Shown here piece after piece: positions 43,712 through 52,373 of a DNA stretch of 64,000 nucleotides (positions are counted from its first letter, which is position 1; each line of letters starts with the position of its first letter). The notes below the pieces were generated by a model. That model had not been told where the DNA came from. It saw only the letters and a program-made list of their open reading frames with translations, and searched no databases. Origin of the DNA: Bacteroidetes bacterium 43-16 (GTDB lineage Bacteria > Bacteroidota > Bacteroidia > Chitinophagales > Chitinophagaceae). The stretch spans positions 62,001 through 126,000 of the forward strand of contig MKTB01000009.1 of the NCBI GenBank assembly GCA_001897525.1, written 5' to 3'. The position numbers and the translations under genes are program-made.

Positions 43712-45829
43712 TTACCAATAATCATTGGAGTCATAGTCGAGTTCTTCTCCGTACTCATTAAAGGACCTTTGATTTTCCATGAGTATTCTGGATTTGCGAT
43801 CTGCCGGTTTGAATTTACCTTTAATGTACGAGCCCGGTAGTTTTTTGACAATATTGCCTTTCTTGTCGATCAATGCACAGGTATTATCTTTTAAGGTGAT
43901 GAGTGCTAGTTGGGAGCTGGGATAGAAATACCGTGCATATTTATACTGATAGGGAATCGCCAGGTCGCCTTTGGTATTGATATAGCCGTAATCTCCGTTG
44001 CTGTTTTTGACCACAGCCATGCCAGAGCTAAAGGCTTCCGGATCTTTGTAGCCTTTGGCCGTTACATCAATTTTTACCCGGCATAAAGTATCAATGTAGT
44101 AATATTTTGTATTGGTATATCCTTCTTTAGTCTTGTCCCGCTTGCCCACCAGCAACAGGCCATCATTGAAAGCACCTTTCAGGTCATCATATTTACCCTG
44201 TGTAATGTTCCTGCCGTCCGCAGTGTAGATGTCCTCTTTTGAGCCTTCATTTTTCGCTAAAATATAATCGCCTTCAATATCCAGTTCATCGTAAGCTATC
44301 GGAAGTATGGTTTTGAAATTTTTATCCAATACACCTTTTTTGTCTTCCTGTTCTATTTGCCAGAATTTTTCACTCTTAAAGCGGATGTAATCATATGATA
44401 CAGGTAATATTATTTTCCCGGAACTGGCCTCCACAAGGCCTTTAGGGCCGTTGGTACGGGAGCAGATCTTTACATATTTATCATTATAAATCTCACTATC
44501 GTCAATTTTATAAGCTACTTTTTGAATAGCCTTGGTGGAAGGATTGTAGTGATAGGTATTTTCTGTATCATCATATTGGTCCCAATAAAAATAACGGTTG
44601 AGCGGACGGAAGTGTGCGTTGAATTGTGGTTGGACGATCCATTTCCCGGTCTTGTTTAACAGGCCGTTCTTTTCGGTTTCAAAATCAGTGGCAACAAATT
44701 CTTCCTGCGCTACATCTGCTCCATAAATATCATAAGTGATATCAAATCGCTCCATTTTTGAAAGACTATCTGTAACGATAAATACCACTTTGCTTACAGG
44801 ACCCGAAAAAGTGTACACACTGCTTTTGTAAGATTGTTTGTGTGTCTCTTCCACAGACACCGGATGTGCCGTGAAGTAAGCTTTAAGCGCTGCTTCAGAT
44901 GTTATTTCATTTTTGTTGACCTGCTTTTTTGCTTCTTCTAAAGTGGAGATCCATTGCTGGTACATCTGCTTCTTGCTGTCGGTGACGAAAGTATTGCTGC
45001 TACTACCTTTCAGGCGCAGCACTTTCCCGTTCTTATAATAAGCCTCTATCTGCAGGTCATCCTCCCGTTCCATATCAGGAATAGTGCAATATACCTTTGT
45101 GCCGGCGATGGTATCCAATGTGATCGTACCATAAGCGGTATTTATGGTTTTGTGCTTTGGGTCGAGTTCATGTATTTTTTTCGCAGATACGGGCAATTCA
45201 ATACTATAGCTTACACTTTTTAGTGGTTTGGATGCCTGCAGGGCCATCGTTTCATCGAAGCTGCTGCTGTTCCAGATCATTTTTTCTAAGGTAGTCATTT
45301 TTTCTTCATCTACATACTCATAAGATTCACCATCTTCTTTTTCTGTTTTTGTATGCTTGGCTGCAATACTTTCTTTATTAATAAGAGGAAGCTTAGAAGT
45401 GAGTTCTGTGCCATCTAAAAAGGCGATGCGCGTTGGCGTGTAGACCGGGGCTTTATCCGGGTTGTGAGAAAAGTAGAAATTATCTTTACCGATCAGTTTC
45501 AATAAATCATATTCCTTTTTGCCGATAGAGAAAATATTATAAGGATAGATCAACTGGTTATGCACCCTTAAGCTGCTGAAGAAATTGTTTAGTTTTTCTT
45601 TATCAGCTGCCGGCTGAGCCATGGACTGTTGTTCAAAATTAAAACCATCTTTAGGGTCAAATGTTTTGTCTGCTCCCGGGGTGATCTCGATACGCATAGC
45701 CGATAATTTCAACAGCTCTTTAATGCTGTTGAGGTCTTTATCGATTGTATTTAAGAGCTCCTGTTTCGTTTGCGCATGGATGTGTGGTGCACATAATGCG
45801 AGGGCGATGAAGGCAAAGTATTTTTTCAT
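43712..45829 (-). CDS. secreted WG-repeat-containing protein
   Basis: A 705-residue protein with signal peptide (MKKYFAFIALALCAPHIHA-QTK). The C-terminal 330 residues contain degenerate WG-type repeats: NGLLNKTGKWIVQPQFN, KGLVEASSGKIILPVSYDYI, KKGVLDKNFKTILPIAYDEL, and DYGYINTKGDLAIPYQYKYA. Such repeats form beta-rich surface domains; function is unknown. The N-terminal half is charged, with a helical stretch EKEDGESYEYVDEEKMTT, and has no family that I know. It converges on the 40800 gene over a shared terminator and is the last protein gene before tRNA-Phe copy 2. Confidence 0.75.
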   Translation of the reverse strand: MKKYFAFIALALCAPHIHAQTKQELLNTIDKDLNSIKELLKLSAMRIEITPGADKTFDPKDGFNFEQQSMAQPAADKEKLNNFFSSLRVHNQLIYPYNIFSIGKKEYDLLKLIGKDNFYFSHNPDKAPVYTPTRIAFLDGTELTSKLPLINKESIAAKHTKTEKEDGESYEYVDEEKMTTLEKMIWNSSSFDETMALQASKPLKSVSYSIELPVSAKKIHELDPKHKTINTAYGTITLDTIAGTKVYCTIPDMEREDDLQIEAYYKNGKVLRLKGSSSNTFVTDSKKQMYQQWISTLEEAKKQVNKNEITSEAALKAYFTAHPVSVEETHKQSYKSSVYTFSGPVSKVVFIVTDSLSKMERFDITYDIYGADVAQEEFVATDFETEKNGLLNKTGKWIVQPQFNAHFRPLNRYFYWDQYDDTENTYHYNPSTKAIQKVAYKIDDSEIYNDKYVKICSRTNGPKGLVEASSGKIILPVSYDYIRFKSEKFWQIEQEDKKGVLDKNFKTILPIAYDELDIEGDYILAKNEGSKEDIYTADGRNITQGKYDDLKGAFNDGLLLVGKRDKTKEGYTNTKYYYIDTLCRVKIDVTAKGYKDPEAFSSGMAVVKNSNGDYGYINTKGDLAIPYQYKYARYFYPSSQLALITLKDNTCALIDKKGNIVKKLPGSYIKGKFKPADRKSRILMENQRSFNEYGEELDYDSNDYW

Positions 45830-46039
45830 GCTTTAATAATTGTTTTTTGTTCCACTGCTTTGTGTAAAACCTATGCAACAATTTAAATGAAGTAAATAAG
45901 TGTATTCAAGATAGCGAATGTACGATTTACCTGCCTTGTTTTATAATCAGCTTAAAGGAAATAAAGGCTTTACTACGCTTGGCCGAAATACTTTTGAGGA
46001 ATTGTATTTTCATTATTTAAAAGATTATTTTCCTTTAAA

Positions 46040-46070
46040 TTTGGTGGAATGGTTTTTCTGCTTATATTTG
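46040..46070 (+). promoter_or_regulatory. tRNA-Phe promoter (copy 2)
   Basis: TTTG at 46040-46043 and TATATTTG at 46063-46070 with a 19-base spacer, as in copy 1, followed by the same CACTCC start-region sequence. Confidence 0.8.
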
Positions 46071-46086
46071 CACTCCTTTCAGGAAT

Positions 46087-46159
46087 GGTGCGGTAGCTCA
46101 GTCGGTAGAGCAATGGACTGAAAATCCATGTGTCGCCGGTTCGATCCCGGCCCACACCA
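46087..46159 (+). tRNA. tRNA-Phe (anticodon GAA), copy 2
   Basis: Same 73-base cloverleaf as the copy at 19914, with the same C5-A68 acceptor mismatch. Here A73 is followed by CCA, so the 3' end is gene-encoded, unlike copy 1. Confidence 0.96.
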
Positions 46160-46169
46160 CCAGAATGAC

Positions 46170-46206
46170 AAGCCTTTCAGCAGATACGCTGAAAGGCTTT
46201 TTTCTT
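46170..46206 (+). terminator. terminator of tRNA-Phe copy 2
   Basis: Twelve-base perfect arms aagcctttcagc/gctgaaaggctt, 6-base loop, then TTTTTT. Both arms differ from the copy 1 terminator in a compensated way. Confidence 0.85.
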
Positions 46207-46228
46207 GGGTCGAACATAGGTCGAACAA
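46198..46228 (+). repeat. 31-base direct repeat after tRNA-Phe (copy 2)
   Basis: Identical to 20026-20056, after which the two loci keep only TGGATCAA in common. Confidence 0.7.
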
Positions 46229-46263
46229 TGGATCAATAGCAAAACTTGCTAAATTGGTTCTTT

Positions 46264-46869
46264 TTAAAATAGATAATTTGCGTAGGCAACTTCCCAGCCC
46301 CATGATACATCGAAAGCCTTCGTAGTTGTTGAGATAGTATGGCCGCAAATAGTGTAGCCAGATGTACACATGCATCCATAGATTTGACCATTTTTGTCTT
46401 TCCTGAATGCACAAGCAGAACAGTCTTTGCCACTACAAGAATGTGTTGTTCCAAATGTTTCAAACGGTTCTGGATTTTGCAGATACACAGCCCCTCCTTC
46501 AACAATCAAATCGCACTGGTAGGCTAACGGTTGACCATCTGAACTTATTCCCATTAAAGTAAAATAAGCAACTTTTTCATTTGTAGCACTATCATTATTT
46601 ATATTAACTTCAACTAAATCTACCGCAGTATAAATTTTCTTTTCAAGAAGATAGTTTTTGATACCACTTACATCAACGTTCAAATCAGTAATTTGATTTG
46701 TTCCGGTATCGAAATTTGCTACTAATTTTTTATCAATGATTGTTGCATCATTCATAGTGCTTAGTGTAGTACTATTTTCAGTATTCTTGCCTTGTCCCTT
46801 TTGGCATGCCAACAAACTTAAAATAAGAACAACAAATAATCCAAAACTCCATAAGAACGCTTTTTTCAT
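46264..46869 (-). CDS. cysteine-rich lipoprotein
   Basis: A 201-residue lipoprotein with lipobox LSLLAC-QKG. ATG 46869 is chosen because it starts MKKAFLWSFGLF; the open frame upstream is A/T-rich spacer. The C-terminal 60 residues hold seven cysteines in pairs (SCSGKDCSACAFRKD, GCMCTSGYTICGH), which could bind a metal or form disulfides. The end SWGWEVAYANYLF is aromatic. No family recognised. It reads toward tRNA-Phe copy 2 and ends 35 bases right of the 31-base repeat. Confidence 0.65.
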   Translation of the reverse strand: MKKAFLWSFGLFVVLILSLLACQKGQGKNTENSTTLSTMNDATIIDKKLVANFDTGTNQITDLNVDVSGIKNYLLEKKIYTAVDLVEVNINNDSATNEKVAYFTLMGISSDGQPLAYQCDLIVEGGAVYLQNPEPFETFGTTHSCSGKDCSACAFRKDKNGQIYGCMCTSGYTICGHTISTTTKAFDVSWGWEVAYANYLF

Positions 46870-46971
46870 ACTCGAATAGATTTTAGCGGTTAAAATGCTC
46901 TGTTGCAATATGCAAAAAGAGGAATATATATAAGTGTTTTTCAAATTTAATAATATTTTAAAATAAAACAA

Positions 46972-47505
46972 AATCGATAAAATTTAAATGCCATTTTTCT
47001 TCATTATTCAAATTTCCGGCTTGGGTTATCGGGAAATGCCCGGAAAGATGTATAGAGAATGCTCATCCAGCTTACAGAGCCAAAAGGATATTATAGTAAT
47101 AAGGCCACTTCGAAATAGGTAATAAGCTGCTCCCTTTTCAATCCAATTATACACCTTTGGTCAAAGCGTGCATATTCCCCATTGTCTTTTATATTATTTT
47201 CTTGTCCCGTCTTTAAATAGCGATTTTGCTCTGTTTCCGGACGTTTATTCTTTGATGCATAGCGTTTATTCATTTACGGTAAATTTTCCGTTTCTTAGGC
47301 TTACATTAGCATCCGGTAAACCGGTCTATCGTAGTTTTATTTTATGTATCAGCATATAACCAACAAAAACAAGCCATGCTAATGCTGAAGAAAAAGAATT
47401 ACACCGATTTACGGGTACAAGGTTAAAAATGGAAAGATTTACCTTGTAGCAAAGAATACGGCTTATAAAAAATGAGCGTAAAACAAAAAAGAGCATTTTT
47501 AAATC
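46972..47505. other. gene-free stretch between two exported-protein genes
   Basis: About 530 A/T-rich bases between divergent genes. It contains a loose dyad CGGGAAATGCCCG (47030-47042) and a poorly supported 60-codon frame on the minus strand (47091-47273) that lacks a convincing start region. Otherwise I see nothing. Confidence 0.4.
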
Positions 47506-48603
47506 ATGAAACAACACTTTACTAAGCTGGCTATTAGTTTCCTGCTAATGATCTGCAGCACTTGCTTAAACGCGCAATCCAAGCTTTCTCCGGGAGAAAA
47601 ATTTCTTGAATATTACAATGCCCATGACGTTAAAAACCTTAATGCGCTGCTTGCGGATAATTTTGTCATAAAGTTCCGGTTTAAAGATAAGAGCATTACC
47701 AAAAAAGAACTTCTGGGGGGATACATGAACTATAATGCTACTTTTAACGTTGGATATAGTACTATTGCAGTAATTGTAAGCGGAAACCCTGAAATTATTT
47801 CGGTTAAGGAATATAGCGATCAGTTTAAACTCCTTGATGTAAATCCTTCTGGCTTGAATTTTTTGATTGAATCGAAAGCCGGGAAGATTACCTCCATTCT
47901 TATGGATACGGCCAGAGGAGCTAATGCTTATTTTAAAGAGTTGGCCGGCAAAGAAACTGCGTTTCGCAATTGGGTAAAACAAAAATATAGTACCGATACG
48001 CTTAAAGCATTAGACAAAAAGGTAACGCTGCATTATGACCTGATGTCAGCATATGCGTTAAAGGACGGAAATGCTGAAGTAGTACCTGTCAAAGAGGTGA
48101 TAGCGGAGGTGGAAGATATTCAGGGTGCTGCGTACGTTTTCCGTATGCCTTGTACCCATTTTGCCAAACTTTCGCTGAAACAAAGATTGGCACTATATCC
48201 TTTTAATAAAGCTAAAAGTGTGATGCTTGTTTCCTTTACCGATGCCACTATCCTTTATCCTGACTATAATCGGAATAAGAAGAGCATACTCGCTTTGGGG
48301 AATACTGAAAATAAAAAAGTGCTTGCTCCAGCAGACATTGACAAACTGAGCGATTTACTGTTCAATATAGGGTATGACACAGAAGATATTTTTAAAACCC
48401 AGGTACCGGAGTGTCCTGAACTCAAGAATGCCATTATCTTCCTGGATGATAAAGGCAAACCTTTCGATTATATCGGGGTGTATTTTGGATGTAATGCCAG
48501 GGAGTATGACATTAATAAGATCGGATTTCCTGTAGATTGTGATGATAAATACAATATGCTGAGCGAATTTTTTTCAGCGCATGGCATCCAGGTAGCTGAT
48601 TGA
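47506..48603 (+). CDS. secreted protein with SnoaL-like N-terminal domain
   Basis: A 365-residue protein with signal peptide (MKQHFTKLAISFLLMICSTCLNA-QSK). Residues about 25-135 resemble a SnoaL/NTF2-like domain: FLEYYNAHDVKNLNALLADNF, followed by short strands and EYSDQFKLLDVNPSG. The rest (140-365) contains EVEDIQGAAYVFRMPCTHFAK, a DKLSDLLFNIGYDTEDIF segment and three cysteines near the end; no family recognised. It converges on the helicase gene over a strong terminator. Confidence 0.65.
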   Translation: MKQHFTKLAISFLLMICSTCLNAQSKLSPGEKFLEYYNAHDVKNLNALLADNFVIKFRFKDKSITKKELLGGYMNYNATFNVGYSTIAVIVSGNPEIISVKEYSDQFKLLDVNPSGLNFLIESKAGKITSILMDTARGANAYFKELAGKETAFRNWVKQKYSTDTLKALDKKVTLHYDLMSAYALKDGNAEVVPVKEVIAEVEDIQGAAYVFRMPCTHFAKLSLKQRLALYPFNKAKSVMLVSFTDATILYPDYNRNKKSILALGNTENKKVLAPADIDKLSDLLFNIGYDTEDIFKTQVPECPELKNAIIFLDDKGKPFDYIGVYFGCNAREYDINKIGFPVDCDDKYNMLSEFFSAHGIQVAD

Positions 48604-48626
48604 TAAAACAGGTATTAAGTAAAAAA

Positions 48627-48663
48627 AATAAGCTCCCAATTCTTTAGAGATTGGGAGCTTATT
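48627..48663. terminator. bidirectional terminator between 47506 and helicase genes
   Basis: Fourteen-base perfect arms aataagctcccaat/attgggagcttatt with a 9-base loop; three bases from the helicase stop. Confidence 0.8.
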
Positions 48664-48665
48664 GG

Positions 48666-49997
48666 CTATCGTTTCTTTCCTTTCGATTTTGGCTTACCGT
48701 ATTTAGCCATCATCTTATCTTTATGGCTTACACGCTTTGTTGGTTGCCGGCTATTTTTTGCCGATTTCTCATGGAAAGAGGCCCCTACATTTTCCCGCTT
48801 AGGTATTTTTATTTTTACCTCTTTTACGATAACTTTCGGCATTTCATCCTCTGTGAGTTCCGTAGATAGTTCCAAATGATCAGGGAGCAATCGCATTGGG
48901 ATTTCATATTTCATCAACGATTCAATGCCTTGCTGGTATTCCTTTTCCCGCTCGGTAACAAAACTTATAGCGATACCTTTTTTATCTGCCCTGCCCGTTC
49001 TCCCAATGCGGTGAATGTAGTTTTCGGGCACTTCCGGTAAGTCAAAATTGATAACGTGCGTCACTTCAGCAATGTCTAGTCCGCGCGCAACAATATCTGT
49101 GGCAATAATAAAGCGATAGGTGCCTTCTTTAAATTGCTTTACCGTATTAAATCTATGTGTCTGTTCTTTATTGCTATGGATCACGCCTACTTGATCGGGA
49201 AAGCGGCTTTGCATTTGTTCATACAGTTCATCGGCTAATTTTTTAGTAGCCGTAAAGACCAACACCTTGGAGAAATCTTCCTCTTCATGAAGCAACAATT
49301 CCAGGAGATTAACTTTAGTGTAGAAGTTAGGGACTTCATAAGCCATTTGATTTATGTTCTCCAAAGGTGTGCCTGTGGGAGCCGCTTCAATACGCACAGG
49401 CATATTGAAATATTGCTCGATCATTTGTTCCACCTCATCCGTAATGGTGGCGGAGAACATAAGATTCTGCCTTTTCTGGGGCAGCAAATCCATAATATTT
49501 TTGAGCTGTGTACGAAAGCCAAGATTCAGCATCTCGTCCACCTCATCAATAACAAATTTCTTTATCGATTTTGTTTTTAATGCACCACTCAAGATCAGGT
49601 CATAGAGCCGGCCTGGTGTGGCCACAAGAATATCCACGCCATTATCTACCGCATCAACTTGTGGTTTCATGTTTACCCCTCCGTACACCCCCAGCACCAC
49701 CAATGAGCGATGTGCGGTTAATTTTACAGCAGCTTCTACTACTTGCGCCACCAGCTCGCGGGTAGGCACTACTACCAGCATTTGCGGAAACCGGTCTTTA
49801 GAAAATTCCAATTGTCGCAGGCAAGGTAATAAGTAGGCATAAGTTTTACCGGTTCCGGTTTGGGCTATGCCGCATACATCCTTTCCCGACATAATTACAG
49901 AAAAGGCCTTTTGCTGAATAGTGGTAGGATGCACAAAACCCATCTCGTCCAATGCCTTGAGTAGTGGAGCATTCAGGTTTAAATCTTGAAAAGTCAT
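48666..49997 (-). CDS. DEAD-box RNA helicase
   Basis: A 443-residue ATP-dependent RNA helicase for ribosome assembly or mRNA turnover. Motifs in order: Q motif TTIQQKAF (residues 25-32), Walker A AQTGTGKT (45-52), PTRELVAQ, ATPGR, motif II written DEVD (151-154) instead of DEAD, SAT, IATDIVARGLDI and HRIGRTGR. The C-terminal tail is strongly basic (HKDKMMAKYGKPKSKGKKR), typical of Bacteroidota RhlE-like helicases, for RNA binding. DEVD is a known conservative variant. Single-gene unit. Confidence 0.95.
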   Translation of the reverse strand: MTFQDLNLNAPLLKALDEMGFVHPTTIQQKAFSVIMSGKDVCGIAQTGTGKTYAYLLPCLRQLEFSKDRFPQMLVVVPTRELVAQVVEAAVKLTAHRSLVVLGVYGGVNMKPQVDAVDNGVDILVATPGRLYDLILSGALKTKSIKKFVIDEVDEMLNLGFRTQLKNIMDLLPQKRQNLMFSATITDEVEQMIEQYFNMPVRIEAAPTGTPLENINQMAYEVPNFYTKVNLLELLLHEEEDFSKVLVFTATKKLADELYEQMQSRFPDQVGVIHSNKEQTHRFNTVKQFKEGTYRFIIATDIVARGLDIAEVTHVINFDLPEVPENYIHRIGRTGRADKKGIAISFVTEREKEYQQGIESLMKYEIPMRLLPDHLELSTELTEDEMPKVIVKEVKIKIPKRENVGASFHEKSAKNSRQPTKRVSHKDKMMAKYGKPKSKGKKR

Positions 49998-50168
49998 GAT
50001 AAGCTATTAATTATGCGAAGGTAAACAATCTTCGGCAGCCGGGAGGTAATAAACGAGATCATTTGGTACATTGCCCTGCCTTACATATGCATGGTCCTTT
50101 AAAAAATGAGGGATATGGCAAATTCCCTTGTCATTAACGCAGATACTGAAGAAAGGCTGTTAAATGCC

Positions 50169-51623
50169 TTAAAAGAGTTTTTTATAAATCATGTAATCAT
50201 TGTTGTTTTTTTCGGGCATCCAAAAAAAACAGCCAAACCTTGAAGGAACAGGTTTGAAAAAACGGGCATTTTCTTCCGGAATCTCAAATTTTCCAACAAT
50301 ATTTTTAATACTCAGATCATAGTTTAATACTCGGTTAGTAACACTCCCATTCTCATCCTTTGAAAAATAAGAAATCAGCAAATTGGGATATTTCGCCTCA
50401 ATATCTTTTATGATAATGTTTACGCCTTTCAAATTATTCATCAGGTCAGCAAATCCAAAGGTTTCATTTAAAGGTATATTTAAAGGTATAGACTGCCCGG
50501 TTTCGAAATCATACAATAGGTTGGAAATTGAAGTCATAAAAAATCTATCTGAAAATCTTAGTTCTAAATACTGATAACCTACTTCGTTATTTATAGATGG
50601 TACAACAAAATTGAGTAATTCTTTATATTGATAAGCACCATTCTTTAATTCAAATTCTGCCAAAAAATAATTTGGTTTATTTGATGCTAATTGATTTTTA
50701 ACGACCTCAATATACAATCTGTTTTTGTAAACATGGAATTTCGGAATTATAGAATACTCTATAGGGATGCGCTCACTATTTATAGGGCGAGTTGCTGCAT
50801 ATATTCCTCCTTTGTATATATTAATTGAGATAAATCCACCCAATAAAGAATCTGCAATATTTGAAATATAGGTATGGTAAGAAGATACAAACAGAGTATC
50901 TTTAACAAGCTCAAATTGTTCAAATTTATCTTTGTTCGGAATATCCGTAATGCTTTTTATTTCATTCAATTTGCTTTTGGCAATAGATGAATCTTTAAAG
51001 TTCAGAATGTAATTATTGAGTAATTGTTCATCGGTAAAGACAATTTTTATTGCCTGCTTTTTGTTTTTCAGGTCTAAATAGTCAAAAGCATTAGTTTGAA
51101 CACTACTTTGAAAATACATCTGCTCATTATTTTTTACTAAGATAGTTGCAGTTGTTTTTTTGACATTGTAACTTCCGAAAGTCATCTTTTCTTCTGTTCC
51201 AATCAACTCTAAATCTCTAATTAATTCGGTAGCATTATTATAAGTTCTATAGTTAGCATCAGAGCCAAATTGAAGTACAAATGTTTGCTGAAAAGCACGG
51301 TATTTATTAAACAAAGCGGATGAAAATATAAATTGATGATTTTTATATCCCTCTAGCTTGTACTCTTTTTTGATATAATTCAAGTCCTCAGAGAATTCAT
51401 CGGGCAATAGAAAGGAGTATTCAACTTTTCGAGCATCCAATATCTTCAAATTCTTATAGAACCCTTCATTACATTGGTGGCAATCTCCGGGCAAAAAGGG
51501 CACTATTACCGTGGCATTTTCTTTTTGTACACTTTTATTTTCTTTTACATTTTGTTCATTGCAGTTTGAATTAAATAGTAGCACTACTATGAGCATCAAA
51601 AAATTGCTTAATCCCTTAACCAT
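50169..51623 (-). CDS. lipoprotein with thioredoxin-like CxxC start and propeller-like body
   Basis: A 484-residue lipoprotein with lipobox LFNSNC-NEQ. Right after the signal, VIVPFLPGDCHQCNEGFYKNL places a CHQC motif after a strand and before a helix, as in thioredoxin-like folds; about 120 residues later the protein becomes strand-rich with repeated YxxxxxxNxLY patterns (FHVYKNRLYIEVVKN, YLELRFSDRFFMTSI), like 6-bladed propeller lipoproteins of Bacteroidota. Function unknown; a redox or sensor role is only inferred. Neighbours do not help. Confidence 0.65.
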   Translation of the reverse strand: MVKGLSNFLMLIVVLLFNSNCNEQNVKENKSVQKENATVIVPFLPGDCHQCNEGFYKNLKILDARKVEYSFLLPDEFSEDLNYIKKEYKLEGYKNHQFIFSSALFNKYRAFQQTFVLQFGSDANYRTYNNATELIRDLELIGTEEKMTFGSYNVKKTTATILVKNNEQMYFQSSVQTNAFDYLDLKNKKQAIKIVFTDEQLLNNYILNFKDSSIAKSKLNEIKSITDIPNKDKFEQFELVKDTLFVSSYHTYISNIADSLLGGFISINIYKGGIYAATRPINSERIPIEYSIIPKFHVYKNRLYIEVVKNQLASNKPNYFLAEFELKNGAYQYKELLNFVVPSINNEVGYQYLELRFSDRFFMTSISNLLYDFETGQSIPLNIPLNETFGFADLMNNLKGVNIIIKDIEAKYPNLLISYFSKDENGSVTNRVLNYDLSIKNIVGKFEIPEENARFFKPVPSRFGCFFWMPEKNNNDYMIYKKLF

Positions 51624-51654
51624 TTTAATTTTAAATTTTCAATCAAACAAAAAA

Positions 51655-51690
51655 CCATAAAAGAGTATGGTAATGCCATCTCTTTTATGG
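51655..51690. terminator. terminator of the 51708 gene
   Basis: Eleven-base perfect arms ccataaaagag/ctcttttatgg with a 14-base loop, 18 bases past the gene stop on the minus strand. Confidence 0.7.
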
Positions 51691-51707
51691 TTTGGTAATT
51701 TCTTTTT

Positions 51708-52064
51708 TTATTCCGGTAATCCACCAATTAACTCTTCAATTTTTACATCAAAGATGCTTATTAGTCCATTTGGAAACTGATTTTCACCAGGTGAATCGGG
51801 GTTGAGGGAAGCGCGTAAAAGTACACCACGGGCAACAGGTGCTCCAAAAGGATTGTATATAGTAACGCGCTGGCCTTTTTCAGGGTTCATACCGGCACCC
51901 ATCATACATGGATTTTGTTGTTGATTGTAGCAAGACACGGTTACGTTTGAATTGGTTCCATTCCAACCCGTACTATTCCAAACTTGGGGCGTAGTTCTTA
52001 TCCATGCACCTGCAAAATGGCTGATGCCCAAAATCGAAAAACCTAACAAAATAATTTTCTTCAT
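51708..52064 (-). CDS. small secreted protein of unknown function
   Basis: A 118-residue protein with signal peptide (MKKIILLGFSILGISHFAGA-WIR). The mature part has two cysteines (VSCYNQQQNPC), a glycine/proline-rich centre (GMNPEKGQRVTIYNPFGAP) and a short C-terminal strand/helix ending EELIGGLPE. No family recognised. It is preceded by a palindrome-containing motif (52132) that also occurs in front of the tandem lipoprotein genes at 33466. Confidence 0.62.
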   Translation of the reverse strand: MKKIILLGFSILGISHFAGAWIRTTPQVWNSTGWNGTNSNVTVSCYNQQQNPCMMGAGMNPEKGQRVTIYNPFGAPVARGVLLRASLNPDSPGENQFPNGLISIFDVKIEELIGGLPE

Positions 52065-52131
52065 AGCCTTAAATTTTAAGATAGATTAAATAATAATATA
52101 AAGATAGATGCTGATGCAAACGCAGGCAATA

Positions 52132-52170
52132 GGGGTATTCCTGTATTTTTTCATTGCACAAAAAAATAAT
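52132..52170 (-). promoter_or_regulatory. palindromic upstream motif (site B)
   Basis: GGGGTATTCCTG followed by TATTTTTTCATTGCACAAAA matches site A (33524) at most positions. Here the palindrome is imperfect. It lies 68 bases before the 52064 start. Confidence 0.5.
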
Positions 52171-52239
52171 AATGTAAATGAGTGGAATAGATCAATAACG
52201 GGCAATTTCTTAGGTAACGTGACGCGTATTTTTAAAGTA

Positions 52240-52267
52240 AAAGAGCCATCGTTCAGGATGGCTCTTT
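52240..52267. terminator. terminator of the 52374 gene
   Basis: Eleven-base perfect arms aaagagccatc/gatggctcttt with a 6-base loop, 107 bases beyond the gene stop. Confidence 0.65.
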
Positions 52268-52373
52268 ATGAGGAATGAGGAAAGGTAAGCAAGCCCGATA
52301 AGCATACTAATCAATAAATACCCGGCTCGTTTTGCTCACAAGAATAGTTTAATGTAAACACTCTGATGGCTTA

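Larger units (their letters stand above)
52065..52373. other. intergenic stretch with motif and terminator
   Basis: A 309-base gap that holds the regulatory motif at 52132 and the terminator at 52240; otherwise A/T-rich and without a frame worth calling. Confidence 0.5.

Noticed and set aside
45918-46121. 67-codon plus-strand frame running into tRNA-Phe copy 2
   Set aside because: It crosses the tRNA promoter and gene; the tRNA explains the sequence.
46087-46159. tRNA-Phe copy 2 as a pseudogene because of the acceptor mismatch
   Set aside because: The mismatch is shared by copy 1, the promoter and terminator are intact, and CCA is encoded.
19914-46228. Calling the region a proven integrative element
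   Set aside because: No integrase, relaxase, phage or transposase gene is visible on either strand; only the tRNA-linked repeats support it, so it is given as a finding rather than a mobile element.
47091-47273. 60-codon minus-strand frame between two exported-protein genes
   Set aside because: No convincing start region, no signal, and codon content like the surrounding spacer; too weak to list as a gene.
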